Shown here piece by piece: positions 8,344-16,758 of a DNA stretch of 44,403 nucleotides. The position numbers and the translations under genes are program-made. Positions within the stretch are counted from its first letter, which is position 1. Every line of letters starts with the position of its first letter. This stretch comes from Synechococcus sp. MU1642. Lineage in GTDB: Bacteria; Cyanobacteriota; Cyanobacteriia; PCC-6307; Cyanobiaceae. The stretch is from the NCBI RefSeq assembly GCF_020514115.1, contig NZ_VTKZ01000014.1, forward strand, positions 1 to 44,403, in the 5' to 3' direction. Under the pieces are notes generated by a model, which searched no databases, had not been told where the DNA came from, and saw only the letters and a list, made by a program, of their open reading frames with translations.

Positions 8344-8780
8344 ATGAAGCTTTTCCAGCAACTGCTGGTGGCTCCTGCCGCCCTTGGCCTTCTGGCCACC
8401 GGCGCCAATGCCGCCGAGCTGAACATCAACGGCGTTTCTGATTACGCGGCTTCCGCTGATCAGGTCACCAGCGTCACCCAATTCTCCGACGTTTACCCCA
8501 CCGACTGGGCCTATCAGGCTTTGGCTGGTTTGGTTGAGACCTACGGCTGCGTCGCCGGCTACCCCAACGGCACCTTCCGTGGTAACCGGGCCATGACCCG
8601 CTTCGAAGCGGCTGCCCTGCTGAACGCCTGCCTCGATCGCGTCACCGAAGTGACCGACGAGCTGCGTCGCCTCATGGCTGAGTTCGAGACCGAGCTGGCC
8701 ATCCTTAAGGGTCGCGTTGATGGCCTCGAGGCCCGCGTCGGCGAACTGGAAGCAACTCAGTTCTCCACCACCACAAAGCT
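8344..8780 (+). repeat. Direct repeat copy 1: porin 5' block
   Basis: This 437-nt stretch encodes the signal peptide, SLH domain and coiled coil of porin A. It recurs at 9981-10418 with only three kinds of difference by eye: CAA to TAA at codon 6, and TAC to TTC plus one inserted C at 10177-10179. Identity stops abruptly at AAAGCT on the 3' side, where the barrel begins, and at the ATG on the 5' side. Confidence 0.95.
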
Positions 8781-9771
8781 CAAGGGCTACACCGCTTGGG
8801 TTGCTGGTGCTGTTGACGGCATCGATGGCTCTGAAGCTACCACCCTCAACTACGACCTCCGCCTCAAGCTGGCTACCTCCTTCACTGGTAAGGACCAGCT
8901 GACCACCGTTCTGCGGTCCGGCAACTTCAACGATTCCATCTTCGGCACTGGCCTGACTTTCGTTGAAACCGCCATGAGCAGCGGTAACAGCGTGAAAATC
9001 GGCCGCTTGTTCTACACCTTCCCCGTTGGTGACTCTTTGAGTGTCACTGCAGGTCCCATCGTCCGTACGGACGATGCTTCCATGTACGCCGGCTATGCCA
9101 CGTATTACCCCTCTGACCTGCTGCTGGACTTCTTCACCTACGGCGGTGCTCCTACCACCAACAACCTGGCTTACACCGGTTCTGGTATTGGAGCTGTCTA
9201 CACCCTGGGTGATAGCGGCTTCAAAGTGAGTGGTAACTACGTTGCTGTTGATGGCGACGATTCCTCTAAGGGCATCGGTACCGACGACGGCACCACCACT
9301 TCTTCTTGGCAGTTGTTCTACGAAGGCGAAGTCTTCGATGGCAACCTCCTGGCTCAGGTTGGTTATTCCTACGAGCAGAATGCTGGCCTGGCTATTGGCA
9401 CTGCTTCGACAACCGCTGACCGTAGCGGCTACAGCGTTGCTGCTGCCTGGAAGTCTGCTGATGCGGGATTCCTTCCCTCGATTAGCACTGGCTATTCATG
9501 GGCCGATGTAGACGGCACCTCCGACGACATTGACTCTTGGTATCTGGGCCTTGAGTGGAGCGATGTGTTCATCGAAGGCAACTCCTTCGGTGGCGCAATC
9601 GGTGAAGCTCCTAGCTTCGAAGATGAAGACTCCAGCACCATGTGGGAACTCTTCTACAGCTTCGCTGTGACCGACAACGTCACTATCACTCCTGCCATCT
9701 TTGGCATTGATGATGGTGGTGACGCCGATGAGGTCTTTGGTGGCTTGGTTAAGACGACCTTCGTCTTCTGA
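8344..9771 (+). CDS. som: SLH-domain outer-membrane porin (Som type)
   Basis: 475 residues from ATG. Residues 1-23 are a Sec signal peptide (cut after ANA). An SLH domain spans about 46-95 (FSDVYPTDWAYQALAGL ... GYPNGTFRGNRAMTRFEAA), which in cyanobacterial porins anchors the protein to peptidoglycan. A short coiled coil follows (about 97-138, LRRLMAEFETELAILKGRV), then a β-barrel of aromatic/Gly-rich strands ending in a terminal Phe (TTFVF), typical of outer-membrane insertion. This matches the OprB/Som family, the abundant porins of marine Synechococcus. The 5' 437 nt are repeated almost perfectly in the next gene, but the barrel is not. Its leader has a predicted Yfr1 site and a terminator follows the gene, so it is probably monocistronic. 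Confidence 0.95.
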   Translation: MKLFQQLLVAPAALGLLATGANAAELNINGVSDYAASADQVTSVTQFSDVYPTDWAYQALAGLVETYGCVAGYPNGTFRGNRAMTRFEAAALLNACLDRVTEVTDELRRLMAEFETELAILKGRVDGLEARVGELEATQFSTTTKLKGYTAWVAGAVDGIDGSEATTLNYDLRLKLATSFTGKDQLTTVLRSGNFNDSIFGTGLTFVETAMSSGNSVKIGRLFYTFPVGDSLSVTAGPIVRTDDASMYAGYATYYPSDLLLDFFTYGGAPTTNNLAYTGSGIGAVYTLGDSGFKVSGNYVAVDGDDSSKGIGTDDGTTTSSWQLFYEGEVFDGNLLAQVGYSYEQNAGLAIGTASTTADRSGYSVAAAWKSADAGFLPSISTGYSWADVDGTSDDIDSWYLGLEWSDVFIEGNSFGGAIGEAPSFEDEDSSTMWELFYSFAVTDNVTITPAIFGIDDGGDADEVFGGLVKTTFVF

Positions 9772-9814
9772 TAGTAAGAATTTGGGGTCCCTTGGATCCT
9801 CATTTTCGGGAACT

Positions 9815-9845
9815 GCTCTCCACTTCGGTGGGGAGCTTTTTTTTT
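9815..9845 (+). terminator. Rho-independent terminator of porin A
   Basis: Stem GCTCTCCAC (815-823 of the 9 kb block) with GTGGGGAGC at 9828-9836 (one T-G wobble), UUCG tetraloop, then a nine-T run. It is 44 bp after the porin stop. Confidence 0.9.
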
Positions 9846-9964
9846 GGCGGATGGCGGATGGTCTTAACCGATACATAAACGCTGCTTCGCTAGTCCTTAC
9901 TGAAAAAGTGATGTCACATCAATATCTTCGAAGCTCCGGCATGTCTTGCTGGAACTGTTCTCAT

Positions 9965-9972
9965 GGTGTGAG
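9965..9972 (+). promoter_or_regulatory. Weaker Yfr1-like pairing site before porin B
   Basis: GGTGTGAG at 9965-9972 complements CUCACACC, the 3' part of the Yfr1 conserved motif. It lies 8 nt before the ATG at 9981. The match is shorter than at porin A because the following GGA is missing, and the sequence gives only a poor Shine-Dalgarno. The surrounding leader otherwise differs from that of porin A. Confidence 0.4.
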
Positions 9973-9980
9973 ATTCCAAA

Positions 9981-10418
9981 ATGAAGCTTTTCCAGTAACT
10001 GCTGGTGGCTCCTGCCGCCCTTGGCCTTCTGGCCACCGGCGCCAATGCCGCCGAGCTGAACATCAACGGCGTTTCTGATTACGCGGCTTCCGCTGATCAG
10101 GTCACCAGCGTCACCCAATTCTCCGACGTTTACCCCACCGACTGGGCCTATCAGGCTTTGGCTGGTTTGGTTGAGACCCTTCGGCTGCGTCGCCGGCTAC
10201 CCCAACGGCACCTTCCGTGGTAACCGGGCCATGACCCGCTTCGAAGCGGCTGCCCTGCTGAACGCCTGCCTCGATCGCGTCACCGAAGTGACCGACGAGC
10301 TGCGTCGCCTCATGGCTGAGTTCGAGACCGAGCTGGCCATCCTTAAGGGTCGCGTTGATGGCCTCGAGGCCCGCGTCGGCGAACTGGAAGCAACTCAGTT
10401 CTCCACCACCACAAAGCT
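9981..10418 (+). repeat. Direct repeat copy 2: porin 5' block
   Basis: A 438-nt near-perfect copy of 8344-8780, offset by 1637-1638 bp. The sharp ends at the start codon and at the coiled-coil/barrel junction suggest gene conversion or a recent tandem event that homogenised only the anchor-encoding part. Confidence 0.95.
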
Positions 10419-11484
10419 AAAAGGAAAAGTCACCTTTGTAACTGGTGCCATTGATTCCCAGGACGATGGTGCCAAGGCTGATAACGACAAATTCAGCTTC
10501 TCTTACGACTACCGTCTCGGCCTGAAGACCTCCTTCACTGGAAAGGACCTTCTGTTTGCTCGCCTGCGTGCCGGCAACATGAAAGATGGTTCCGCTTTCT
10601 CCGGTGGCTTCCGAAAGTTGGATGTTTCCGGTATGTCCGGTAACACCCTTAAGTTGGACCGCCTGTACTACAAGTTCCCGGTCGCTTCAGGCTTTGAAGC
10701 CATCGTTGGCCCAATGGCCCGTAACACCGAAAGCCTTGGCATGAAGCCCACGGCTTACACGGTGAAGACCCTGAACATGTTCGGTGGGCAGTTTGGTGCT
10801 GGCAATGTCTACACCAAAGAGACCGGCGGTCTCGTTGGTGTGATCTGGAAGCAGAAAGTTGCCAAGGGTGAGCCCCGCCTGACAGCTGCTTTGAACTACG
10901 TCGCTGATGACGGAGAACAGGCCGATTCTTCTAAAGGCATGTTTACTGCTCAATCCAAGGGCAATACCACCGCTCAGATCGGTTACGGCACCAAAAAGTG
11001 GGGCGCTGCTCTCGGTTACCGCTATGGCCAGTGTGGTGCAGGCTTCGGCACCGCCTACAAGTCTGTTAAGCAGAGCTGTGGCAGCGACAATGTCGACTCC
11101 CAGAACTTTGCTCTGAACGGCTTCTGGAAGCCTGAAGAGACTGGTTTCATTCCTTCTGTAAGCCTTGCTTATGGCTGGTCTGATCTCGAGGGCAGCACCG
11201 TCGACGAGGCCCGCACTTGGATGGTGGGTCTGCAGTGGGACAAAGTCGCCAATACTCCCCACAGCCTGGCTGTTGGTTTCGGCGCCCCCCTTTATGTCGA
11301 GTCCCAAGACGGCACTGATCCCGATGCTCCCGAGCTTGCTTGGGAAGCCTCTCTGAAATACAAGGTCTCCAAGAACATCACCATGATTCCGGCAATCTTC
11401 TATCTGCCTGAGTCCAGCTCCAGCCAGGGCGTATCTGGTAAGGAGCAGTTTGGTGCCGTCCTCCAGACCGTCTTCAAGTTCTGA
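9981..11484 (+). pseudogene. som: Second Som-type porin, disrupted by nonsense codon and frameshift
   Basis: ATG 9981 opens the same MKLFQ sequence as porin A, but codon 6 is TAA (9996-9998) where porin A has CAA. An extra C in the CCC run at 10177-10179 then shifts the frame inside the SLH domain. From about 10171 an open frame continues without further stops through the rest of the SLH domain, the coiled coil and a full β-barrel to TGA at 11482-11484, ending in FKF as porins do. The barrel is unrelated in detail to that of porin A and has two Cys (QCGAGFGTAYKSVKQSCGS). Restart at the GTG at 10005 would bypass the stop codon but not the frameshift, and would cost the basic N-terminus of the signal peptide. 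Either a recent pseudogene, a silent cassette, or sequencing errors; the intact barrel argues that any inactivation is recent. Confidence 0.85.
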
Positions 11485-11490
11485 TCATTT

Positions 11491-11510
11491 GGCCCAACTT
11501 CGGTTGGGTC
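11491..11510 (+). terminator. Hairpin after porin B
   Basis: GGCCCAAC / GTTGGGTC around a UUCG tetraloop, 7 nt after the porin B stop. It has no T run, so it may protect the 3' end or act as a weak terminator ahead of the stronger one at 11541. Confidence 0.55.
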
Positions 11511-11540
11511 ATCAGAACATTTTCCTTACACACACATTTC

Positions 11541-11569
11541 AAGCCCTTCTCCTACGGAGGGCTTTTTTT
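11541..11569 (+). terminator. Rho-independent terminator after porin B
   Basis: AAGCCC ... CTCC TAC GGAG GGCTT stem (11541-11563) with a small bulge is followed by seven T. It separates the porin pair from the cysteine synthase gene that starts 29 bp later. Confidence 0.85.
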
Positions 11570-11597
11570 ATGGTCGTTCTGCGGTCAAGCTGCAGCC

Positions 11598-12566
11598 ATG
11601 AGCATTGCTCCTGACATCACCGCCTTGATCGGCGGTACACCTCTGGTGAGGTTGAACCGCTTACCTCAGGCCTCCGGTTGCCAGGCCGAGATTCTGGCCA
11701 AATTGGAAAGCTTCAATCCTTCCGCCTCGGTGAAAGACCGCATCGCTAGCGCCATGGTGCTTGAGGCGGAGCAGGCCGGCACGGTCGTTCCCGGCCGAAC
11801 GGTGCTGGTGGAGCCCACCAGCGGCAACACCGGGATCGCCCTGGCCATGGTGGCGGCGGCCCGGGGGTACCGGCTCATTCTCACCATGCCGGACACCATG
11901 AGTACTGAGCGTCGCGCGATGTTGCGGGCCTATGGCGCCGAGTTGCAGCTCACCGATGGTGCCCAGGGCATGAATGGGGCCATCGCGCTGGCCAAGGAAT
12001 TGGTGGCGGAGATCCCCAACGCCTATCTGCTTCAACAGTTCGATAACCCGGCCAATCCAGCCGTGCATGAACGCACCACGGCTGAAGAGATCTGGCGCGA
12101 TACCGAGGGCCAGATTGATGCCTTTGTGGCAGGGGTGGGGACTGGCGGCACCATCACCGGCTGTGCCCGTCTGTTGAAACAGCGCCAGCCTCAGCTTCAG
12201 GTGATTGCCGTTGAGCCCGAGGCCAGTGCTGTGCTTTCAGGTAAGCCCCCTGGGGCTCATCGTATCCAGGGGATTGGGGCTGGTTTTGTTCCTGTGGTGC
12301 TGGAACTGGACCGGATTGATTCGATCCTCACGGTTAGCGATGAGGAGGCGATGCAGGTGGGCCGGAGTTTGGCCCGGGAGGAAGGTCTGCTCTGCGGGAT
12401 CAGCAGTGGCGCGGCAATGGCAGCGGCCCTTCGGGTGGGCCAAGACCCCTCGATGGCGGGCAAACGCCTGGTGGTGATGCTGGCTAGTTATGGCGAGCGA
12501 TACCTCTCCACCCCGATGTTTAGTGCTGCGTCGCAACTCCCCGCTCGGAGGGATGGTCAGCTGTGA
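11598..12566 (+). CDS. cysK: Cysteine synthase (O-acetylserine sulfhydrylase)
   Basis: 322 residues, the usual length. It makes L-cysteine from O-acetylserine and sulfide in the cytoplasm. Visible features: [10 protein letters not shown] at 11-20, the PLP-binding Lys in [11 protein letters not shown] (K46), the substrate loop TSGNTG (74-79), the phosphate-cradle GTGGT (181-185), and the Ser of CGISSGAA near the C-terminus. ATG 11598 is the only sensible start. The stop overlaps the GTG of the DnaJ-domain gene (GTGA), so the two are translationally coupled. CysK versus CysM cannot be settled by eye; the C-terminal YLSTPMF tail fits CysK (Y-L-S-T-x-L/M-F). Confidence 0.93.
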   Translation: MSIAPDITALIGGTPLVRLNRLPQASGCQAEILAKLESFNPSASVKDRIASAMVLEAEQAGTVVPGRTVLVEPTSGNTGIALAMVAAARGYRLILTMPDTMSTERRAMLRAYGAELQLTDGAQGMNGAIALAKELVAEIPNAYLLQQFDNPANPAVHERTTAEEIWRDTEGQIDAFVAGVGTGGTITGCARLLKQRQPQLQVIAVEPEASAVLSGKPPGAHRIQGIGAGFVPVVLELDRIDSILTVSDEEAMQVGRSLAREEGLLCGISSGAAMAAALRVGQDPSMAGKRLVVMLASYGERYLSTPMFSAASQLPARRDGQL

Positions 12567-13231
12567 GCGACCCCTACACCGTGCTCGGAGTCAGCAGCAC
12601 CGCTAGCAACGCTGAGATCAAGGCGGCTTATCGCCAGCTGGTTAAGCAGCACCATCCCGACGCTGGAGGCGACGATCAGCAGATGCTTGCCCTCAATGCC
12701 GCCTGGGAAGTTCTCGGGGATGTCGAGCGCAGGAAGGCCTTTGATCGCACGCGGCCTCAGCCGGGCCGTGCCGCATCCCCGACGGATCTGCACCGGGCCA
12801 GCCGTGCCCATGAGCGTGCTGTGGCTGCGGATGATGCCCTGGTGGAGTGGTTGCGGCGGGTTTATGCCCCCATTGACCGCATGCTTGGTGAGGTGATCAA
12901 TCCCTTTCCCAAGCAACTCAAGGCACTGTCGGCTGATCCCTACGACGACGAGCTGATGGAGGCGTTCTGCAGCTATCTCGAGGCGAGCGGTCGCCGGATG
13001 GACAAGGTCAAGCAACTGTTCCAGTCATTGCCCACACCGGTCCCGGCCCGTGGCTTCGGTCTGAGCCTGTATCACTGCCTTTCGGAAGTGGAAGACGCTC
13101 TGGTCGAACTGGAGCGTTACACCATGGGTTACGTGGACGGGTACCTCCACGATGGTCGCGAGATGCTGCGAGAAGCAAAGCAGCGACGCAAGCGGCTCCA
13201 AGATGAACGGCGTCGCTTGGAGATCGTGTGA
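12563..13231 (+). CDS. DnaJ-domain (J-domain) protein
   Basis: 222 residues from GTG 12563. Residues 3-62 form a J-domain: [20 protein letters not shown], then [10 protein letters not shown] with the HPD tripeptide at 31-33 needed to stimulate DnaK ATPase. There is no Gly/Phe region, zinc finger or C-terminal substrate domain, so it is a type III J-protein. The rest is mainly helical and charged, ending in [15 protein letters not shown]. Both ends overlap neighbouring genes by 4 nt (GTGA), so it lies in a tight cysK - dnaJ-like - glycosyltransferase operon. The client is not evident. Confidence 0.88.
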   Translation: MSDPYTVLGVSSTASNAEIKAAYRQLVKQHHPDAGGDDQQMLALNAAWEVLGDVERRKAFDRTRPQPGRAASPTDLHRASRAHERAVAADDALVEWLRRVYAPIDRMLGEVINPFPKQLKALSADPYDDELMEAFCSYLEASGRRMDKVKQLFQSLPTPVPARGFGLSLYHCLSEVEDALVELERYTMGYVDGYLHDGREMLREAKQRRKRLQDERRRLEIV

Positions 13232-15294
13232 AACAGCGCTGGCGCTTCTGGGCTTCGGTTGGCCTGATCTGGGCGCTCTCCACCCTGGTGGATCGGCTGT
13301 GGTGGACGATGCAGACCGGAGTCCCTGCCTGGGATCAGGCTGACTATCTCAATAGCGCCATGGACCATGGCCGCGCCTTGGGCTTGCTGCCTGGCGGCGG
13401 TTGGCAGGGTTGGCAGGCGCTGCTGGATCTGTCACCGAAGATTCCGCCCCTGGCCTCGCTGGTGAACGGCAGTGTGATGGCCCTCAGTGGCGATGCCCCG
13501 GAGCAAGCGGCTTGGAGCCTGAGCCTCTGGCATGGGTTGCTGCTGGTGGTGATGGCGGGCTGGGGTCGACGGCTGCAGGGGGATGGCCTGGCATTGATCG
13601 CCTGCCTCTTGGCGGCTTTGACGCCAGCCTTTCTGGGTCTACGCACGGACTACGTGCTGGAGATGGCTCTGATGGCCAGCTGCAGTTTGGCGCTTTGGCG
13701 TCTTGGGATCTGGTGTGATCTCCAGAGCGGTGGCCGCTGGGGGCAGGCCTGGGGTTGCACCCTGGCAGCCATTGCTGCGGTGCTGGTGAAGCAAAGCGCC
13801 CTTCTGGTGCTGGCCTCCGCCGGTGTCTGGGCTGCAGGAATCGCGCTGCGACGTGGTGGCCCTTGGTTGCGGCAGGCCCTGCTCTTGCCCCTGCTCACCG
13901 CGGTGCTGATAGGCCCCTGGTTGCGTCATAACTGGATCACCAGTCTGGGCGGCACCAATCGGGCTGTGTTCGAGTCGGCGGTACGGGAGGGGGATCCAGG
14001 CGCGCTCAGTCTGACCAGCTGGCTTTGGTATCCCAGGATTTTGCCGGAACAGCTGGGCAGCGTGTTGTTGTTGGTGGGGCTGTCGGGGTTGTTGCTCTGG
14101 TGGCTGCAGCGCCAGCAGTCTTCAACCGATCACGCCTGGTCCTGGCGTTGGCTCTTGATCAATCTGGTGGCGGCCTGGGTGTTAACCACCCTGAGCCCGA
14201 ACAAGGACGCTCGCTACATCACGCCGCTTTTACCGTCACTGGTATTGCTGCTGTCCCGGGGTTGGTGGCAGTGGGGCCAATGGTTGAAAGTCAGGCTTTC
14301 AAGGCTGGTGTGGCCCCTATTCGGAGCTGGGCTGCTGGCCTGCGTCCCTGCGGGTTGGTCTCATCAGCTGCATCGTTTTGAAGACCGGCCCCGTGGTCCA
14401 GTGCAGGCTTTGGTGGAGGCCGCCGGCGGTGCGGATCCCAGCAAGCCTCCTGCCACTTTGATCGTGGTGCCCAGCACCTCCGATCTCAACCAGCACAACG
14501 TTAGTTTTTACGGCCGTCGCCACGGGGGACGGACCGTTGGCCGGCAGCTGGGGGGCAGTCGCCAAGACCGTGAGCCTGTGCTGGCACGGACGGAGTGGGT
14601 GGTGTTAGCCGAAGGGAACCAGGGCTCGGTGCGCGAGGCGGCGATGCAGCTGGATCAAGCGGTGCGCAGCAGCGGTGTTTTCGAGCAGGTGCATCAGTTT
14701 GAGCGTACCCGGGGCGGAAGTTATTCCCTCTGGCGCCGCCGCGCAACGCATCCGATTGTGGGCCCCTCTTTTGTGGAGGTCTTCCCCGAGCTCGCCGCTG
14801 GTCTGGCGGCAGGGCCGGTAGGGCTCGATCCGGTGTTTGCTGTGGTGGGGCGGGAGCACATGTTGGGGGGCCATTTCAGCTATCGAGCTCCCGTGCGCTC
14901 TAAAGCCATGGAGGCCTTGGCCCAGGATCCCGATTCTGTTCAACCGCGTTGGACCCTTGCTCTGCTGGCGGTGCTGGAAAACCGCCCGGCGCAGGCAGCA
15001 GAGCAGTTCGAGGCTCTGGAACGGCTGTTGCCCGATAACCCCTGGCCAGCGGCTTACCGCAGTGTGGTCAGCTTGGCGGGTTGGGACCCCTGGCAGGCCG
15101 CCGCCGCTGCGGATGGGGCCAGCGTTTCGAATCCTGTGTTGGCTGCGCTTGGGGATCTCAGCGGCGTGCTTTCCGGTGCTGTTTGGCGCATCCCCGCAGC
15201 CATCACGTCAGTTCCTACGGCTGTCACTTCTGTGGAGGAGGCCCTGGAGCCCGCCTCCAATCAACGGCAGGGTCAGGAGCAGGCTTCCAGCTGA
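13228..15294 (+). CDS. GT-C membrane glycosyltransferase with C-terminal soluble repeat-like domain
   Basis: 688 residues from GTG 13228 (GTGA overlap with the J-domain gene). Residues 1-390 hold about eleven membrane segments. The first loop has [19 protein letters not shown] (Asp 36 and 39), matching the acidic pair of PMT/ArnT-like enzymes, then [14 protein letters not shown]. Residues 390-500 are an extracytoplasmic soluble domain. The last ~170 include [20 protein letters not shown] and [20 protein letters not shown], which read like TPR helices. Long GT-C proteins with a helical tail are uncommon, so the tail may recruit a partner. The 3' end overlaps ndhO tail-to-tail by 22 bp. Acceptor unknown. 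Confidence 0.82.
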   Translation: MKQRWRFWASVGLIWALSTLVDRLWWTMQTGVPAWDQADYLNSAMDHGRALGLLPGGGWQGWQALLDLSPKIPPLASLVNGSVMALSGDAPEQAAWSLSLWHGLLLVVMAGWGRRLQGDGLALIACLLAALTPAFLGLRTDYVLEMALMASCSLALWRLGIWCDLQSGGRWGQAWGCTLAAIAAVLVKQSALLVLASAGVWAAGIALRRGGPWLRQALLLPLLTAVLIGPWLRHNWITSLGGTNRAVFESAVREGDPGALSLTSWLWYPRILPEQLGSVLLLVGLSGLLLWWLQRQQSSTDHAWSWRWLLINLVAAWVLTTLSPNKDARYITPLLPSLVLLLSRGWWQWGQWLKVRLSRLVWPLFGAGLLACVPAGWSHQLHRFEDRPRGPVQALVEAAGGADPSKPPATLIVVPSTSDLNQHNVSFYGRRHGGRTVGRQLGGSRQDREPVLARTEWVVLAEGNQGSVREAAMQLDQAVRSSGVFEQVHQFERTRGGSYSLWRRRATHPIVGPSFVEVFPELAAGLAAGPVGLDPVFAVVGREHMLGGHFSYRAPVRSKAMEALAQDPDSVQPRWTLALLAVLENRPAQAAEQFEALERLLPDNPWPAAYRSVVSLAGWDPWQAAAAADGASVSNPVLAALGDLSGVLSGAVWRIPAAITSVPTAVTSVEEALEPASNQRQGQEQASS

Positions 15295-15527
15295 TCCATG
15301 CGTAGCCACACATCGGGCACTGGACGGTTCCATCGCACCTGGCCGTAGTCCCCTCTTACCACCAGCAGTTCGCCGGGGCCTTCGAAGATGTAGTCGGGGG
15401 CAGTGGGGTCGCTGGCAGAGGCCTCAAGGCTGGCGCTGTAGGCGGCCTTGTTCACCTTGACCAAAGCACCTTTGCGCAACGCTGCAGGCTTGGCCTTGGC
15501 TGGGGCGGCGGCGTCGGATTCGGCCAT
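15273..15527 (-). CDS. ndhO: NAD(P)H-quinone oxidoreductase subunit O
   Basis: 84 residues from ATG 15527. NdhO is a small peripheral subunit of the photosynthetic NDH-1 complex on the stromal side of the thylakoid. Recognised from [10 protein letters not shown] near the N-terminus, [10 protein letters not shown] in the middle and [20 protein letters not shown] at the end. A much longer open frame runs upstream to 16241, but it is the antisense of the TIGR01777 gene; the ATG chosen gives the family length. The gene is divergent from 15609 and overlaps the glycosyltransferase gene at its 3' end. Confidence 0.93.
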   Translation of the reverse strand: MAESDAAAPAKAKPAALRKGALVKVNKAAYSASLEASASDPTAPDYIFEGPGELLVVRGDYGQVRWNRPVPDVWLRMDQLEACS

Positions 15528-15608
15528 GGCAGGGGAGGGTGATCCCAACAGGCTAAAACCAATCGCCCACGAACCCCTTAGCCTCCCAGCCGCACCACCA
15601 CCGCTTTC

Positions 15609-16538
15609 ATGCGTCTGCTGCTTTTCGGCTGCACTGGTTTTGTTGGCCGTGAGCTCCTGCCGCTCCTGCTTCAGGCCGGACATCAGCTCACGGTGATCAG
15701 CCGCCGGTTGGCCCGTTCCTATGACGCTGAACGGGCGGATGGGCGACTGACCTGGATGCAGTTCGACCCTGCCAGCAGCAGCACCTGGGCCGACACCGAG
15801 TTGTTGGATGCCCTTAACCAGGCCGATGCGGTGGTCAACCTGGCGGGCGAACCGATTGCCGAGAAACGTTGGACCCCGACCCACCGGCAGCTGCTTGAAA
15901 CCAGCCGTCTGGAGACGACCTCTCAGTTGGTGAAAGCGATTAAGGCTTGTGCAACGCCACCGAAGGTGCTGGTGAATGCCTCGGCGATCGGCTTCTATGG
16001 ATCCAGCCTGGACAAGCGTTTTCTCGAATCGAGTACCCCAGGCGACGACTTCCTTGCGAGCTTGTGTCAGCGCTGGGAAGCAGCGGCCGAGGCGGTGCCT
16101 TCTGCGGTTCGGCAGGTGACCTTGCGCATCGGCATCGTTCTGGCCGCCGACGGTGGCGCACTCGGAAAAATGCTTCCGATTTTCCGCACAGGGTTTGGCG
16201 GTCCGATCGGCAGTGGCAGGCAGTGGATGAGTTGGATCCACCGCAGTGACCTATGCGCTCTGATCCTTCAATCCCTCACGGACGAGAGCTGGAGTGGCGT
16301 GATCAATGCCGTGGCTCCGGAGCCTGTCTCCATGACGGCCTTCTGCAAGCAGCTGGGGCGCAGCCTGGGCCGTCCCAGTTTGTTGCCGGTGCCAGCCCCT
16401 GTGCTGCAGGTGCTTCTGGGTGACGGCGCCAAGGTGGTGTTGGAGGGCCAGGAGGTTGCTTCGGAGCGGCTTGATGCCCTGAACTTCAGCTTCCGCTACC
16501 CCGATCTGGCTTCAGCACTCGCCGCTGCCACCAGCTGA
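15609..16538 (+). CDS. TIGR01777 family NAD(P)-binding epimerase-like protein (SDR39U1/YfcH type)
   Basis: 309 residues from ATG. The N-terminal Rossmann motif is MRLLLFGCTGFVGRELLPLL, with family signatures NLAGEPIAEKRWTPTHRQ (about 79-96), LVNASAIGFYGSS and LRIGIVLAADGGALGKMLP. The C-terminal half has the usual FRTGFGGPIGSGRQWMSWIH, then INAVAPEPVSM. This is an extended SDR of unknown substrate, conserved through bacteria and plastids (the plant member GC1/SulA homologue is plastidic). Its last 53 nt overlap the leftward small membrane-protein gene on the other strand. Confidence 0.9.
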   Translation: MRLLLFGCTGFVGRELLPLLLQAGHQLTVISRRLARSYDAERADGRLTWMQFDPASSSTWADTELLDALNQADAVVNLAGEPIAEKRWTPTHRQLLETSRLETTSQLVKAIKACATPPKVLVNASAIGFYGSSLDKRFLESSTPGDDFLASLCQRWEAAAEAVPSAVRQVTLRIGIVLAADGGALGKMLPIFRTGFGGPIGSGRQWMSWIHRSDLCALILQSLTDESWSGVINAVAPEPVSMTAFCKQLGRSLGRPSLLPVPAPVLQVLLGDGAKVVLEGQEVASERLDALNFSFRYPDLASALAAATS

Positions 16539-16758
16539 AGATGCCGCTCACCAGGGCGGCCATGATCAGCAGGCTGATGGCTGGGGCGAACAGGGGTTGC
16601 CACAGCACCTGAACCTGGTCCATCAGCCAGTCATCGCCTTGGCCCTGTCTGACCACAGCAACGGCGAAGACTCCTGCTCCGATAAACACCAGCAGCACAT
16701 TCACCATCAGCAGGCGGTCGAGCCAGCGTTTCCAGGCCGGTTCTGACGGGGCACTCAT
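16486..16758 (-). CDS. Small membrane protein, unknown function
   Basis: 90 residues from ATG 16758; the ATG overlaps the stop of the LpxB-related gene (ATGA), which fixes the start. Two hydrophobic segments are clear: LLMVNVLLVFIGAGVFAVAV and a stretch around LFAPAISLLIMAALVSGIF, separated by a hydrophilic GQGDDWLMDQVQVLWQ loop and followed by a basic WWQRRVLK tail. Not a family I can name. Position and coupling suggest work at the inner or thylakoid membrane together with the LpxB-related protein. The 3' end overlaps the TIGR01777 gene by 53 bp. Confidence 0.78.
   Translation of the reverse strand: MSAPSEPAWKRWLDRLLMVNVLLVFIGAGVFAVAVVRQGQGDDWLMDQVQVLWQPLFAPAISLLIMAALVSGIFSWWQRRVLKPDRGSGS

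Noticed and set aside
10687-11307. 206-codon minus-strand frame in the porin B barrel
   Set aside because: Shadow frame; no ribosome-binding site and no recognisable domain, whereas the plus strand keeps a complete barrel.
15528-16241. Long upstream extension of the ndhO frame (322 codons in all)
   Set aside because: It is the antisense of the TIGR01777 gene, shows no protein-like character and would make NdhO four times too long; ATG 15527 gives the family length.
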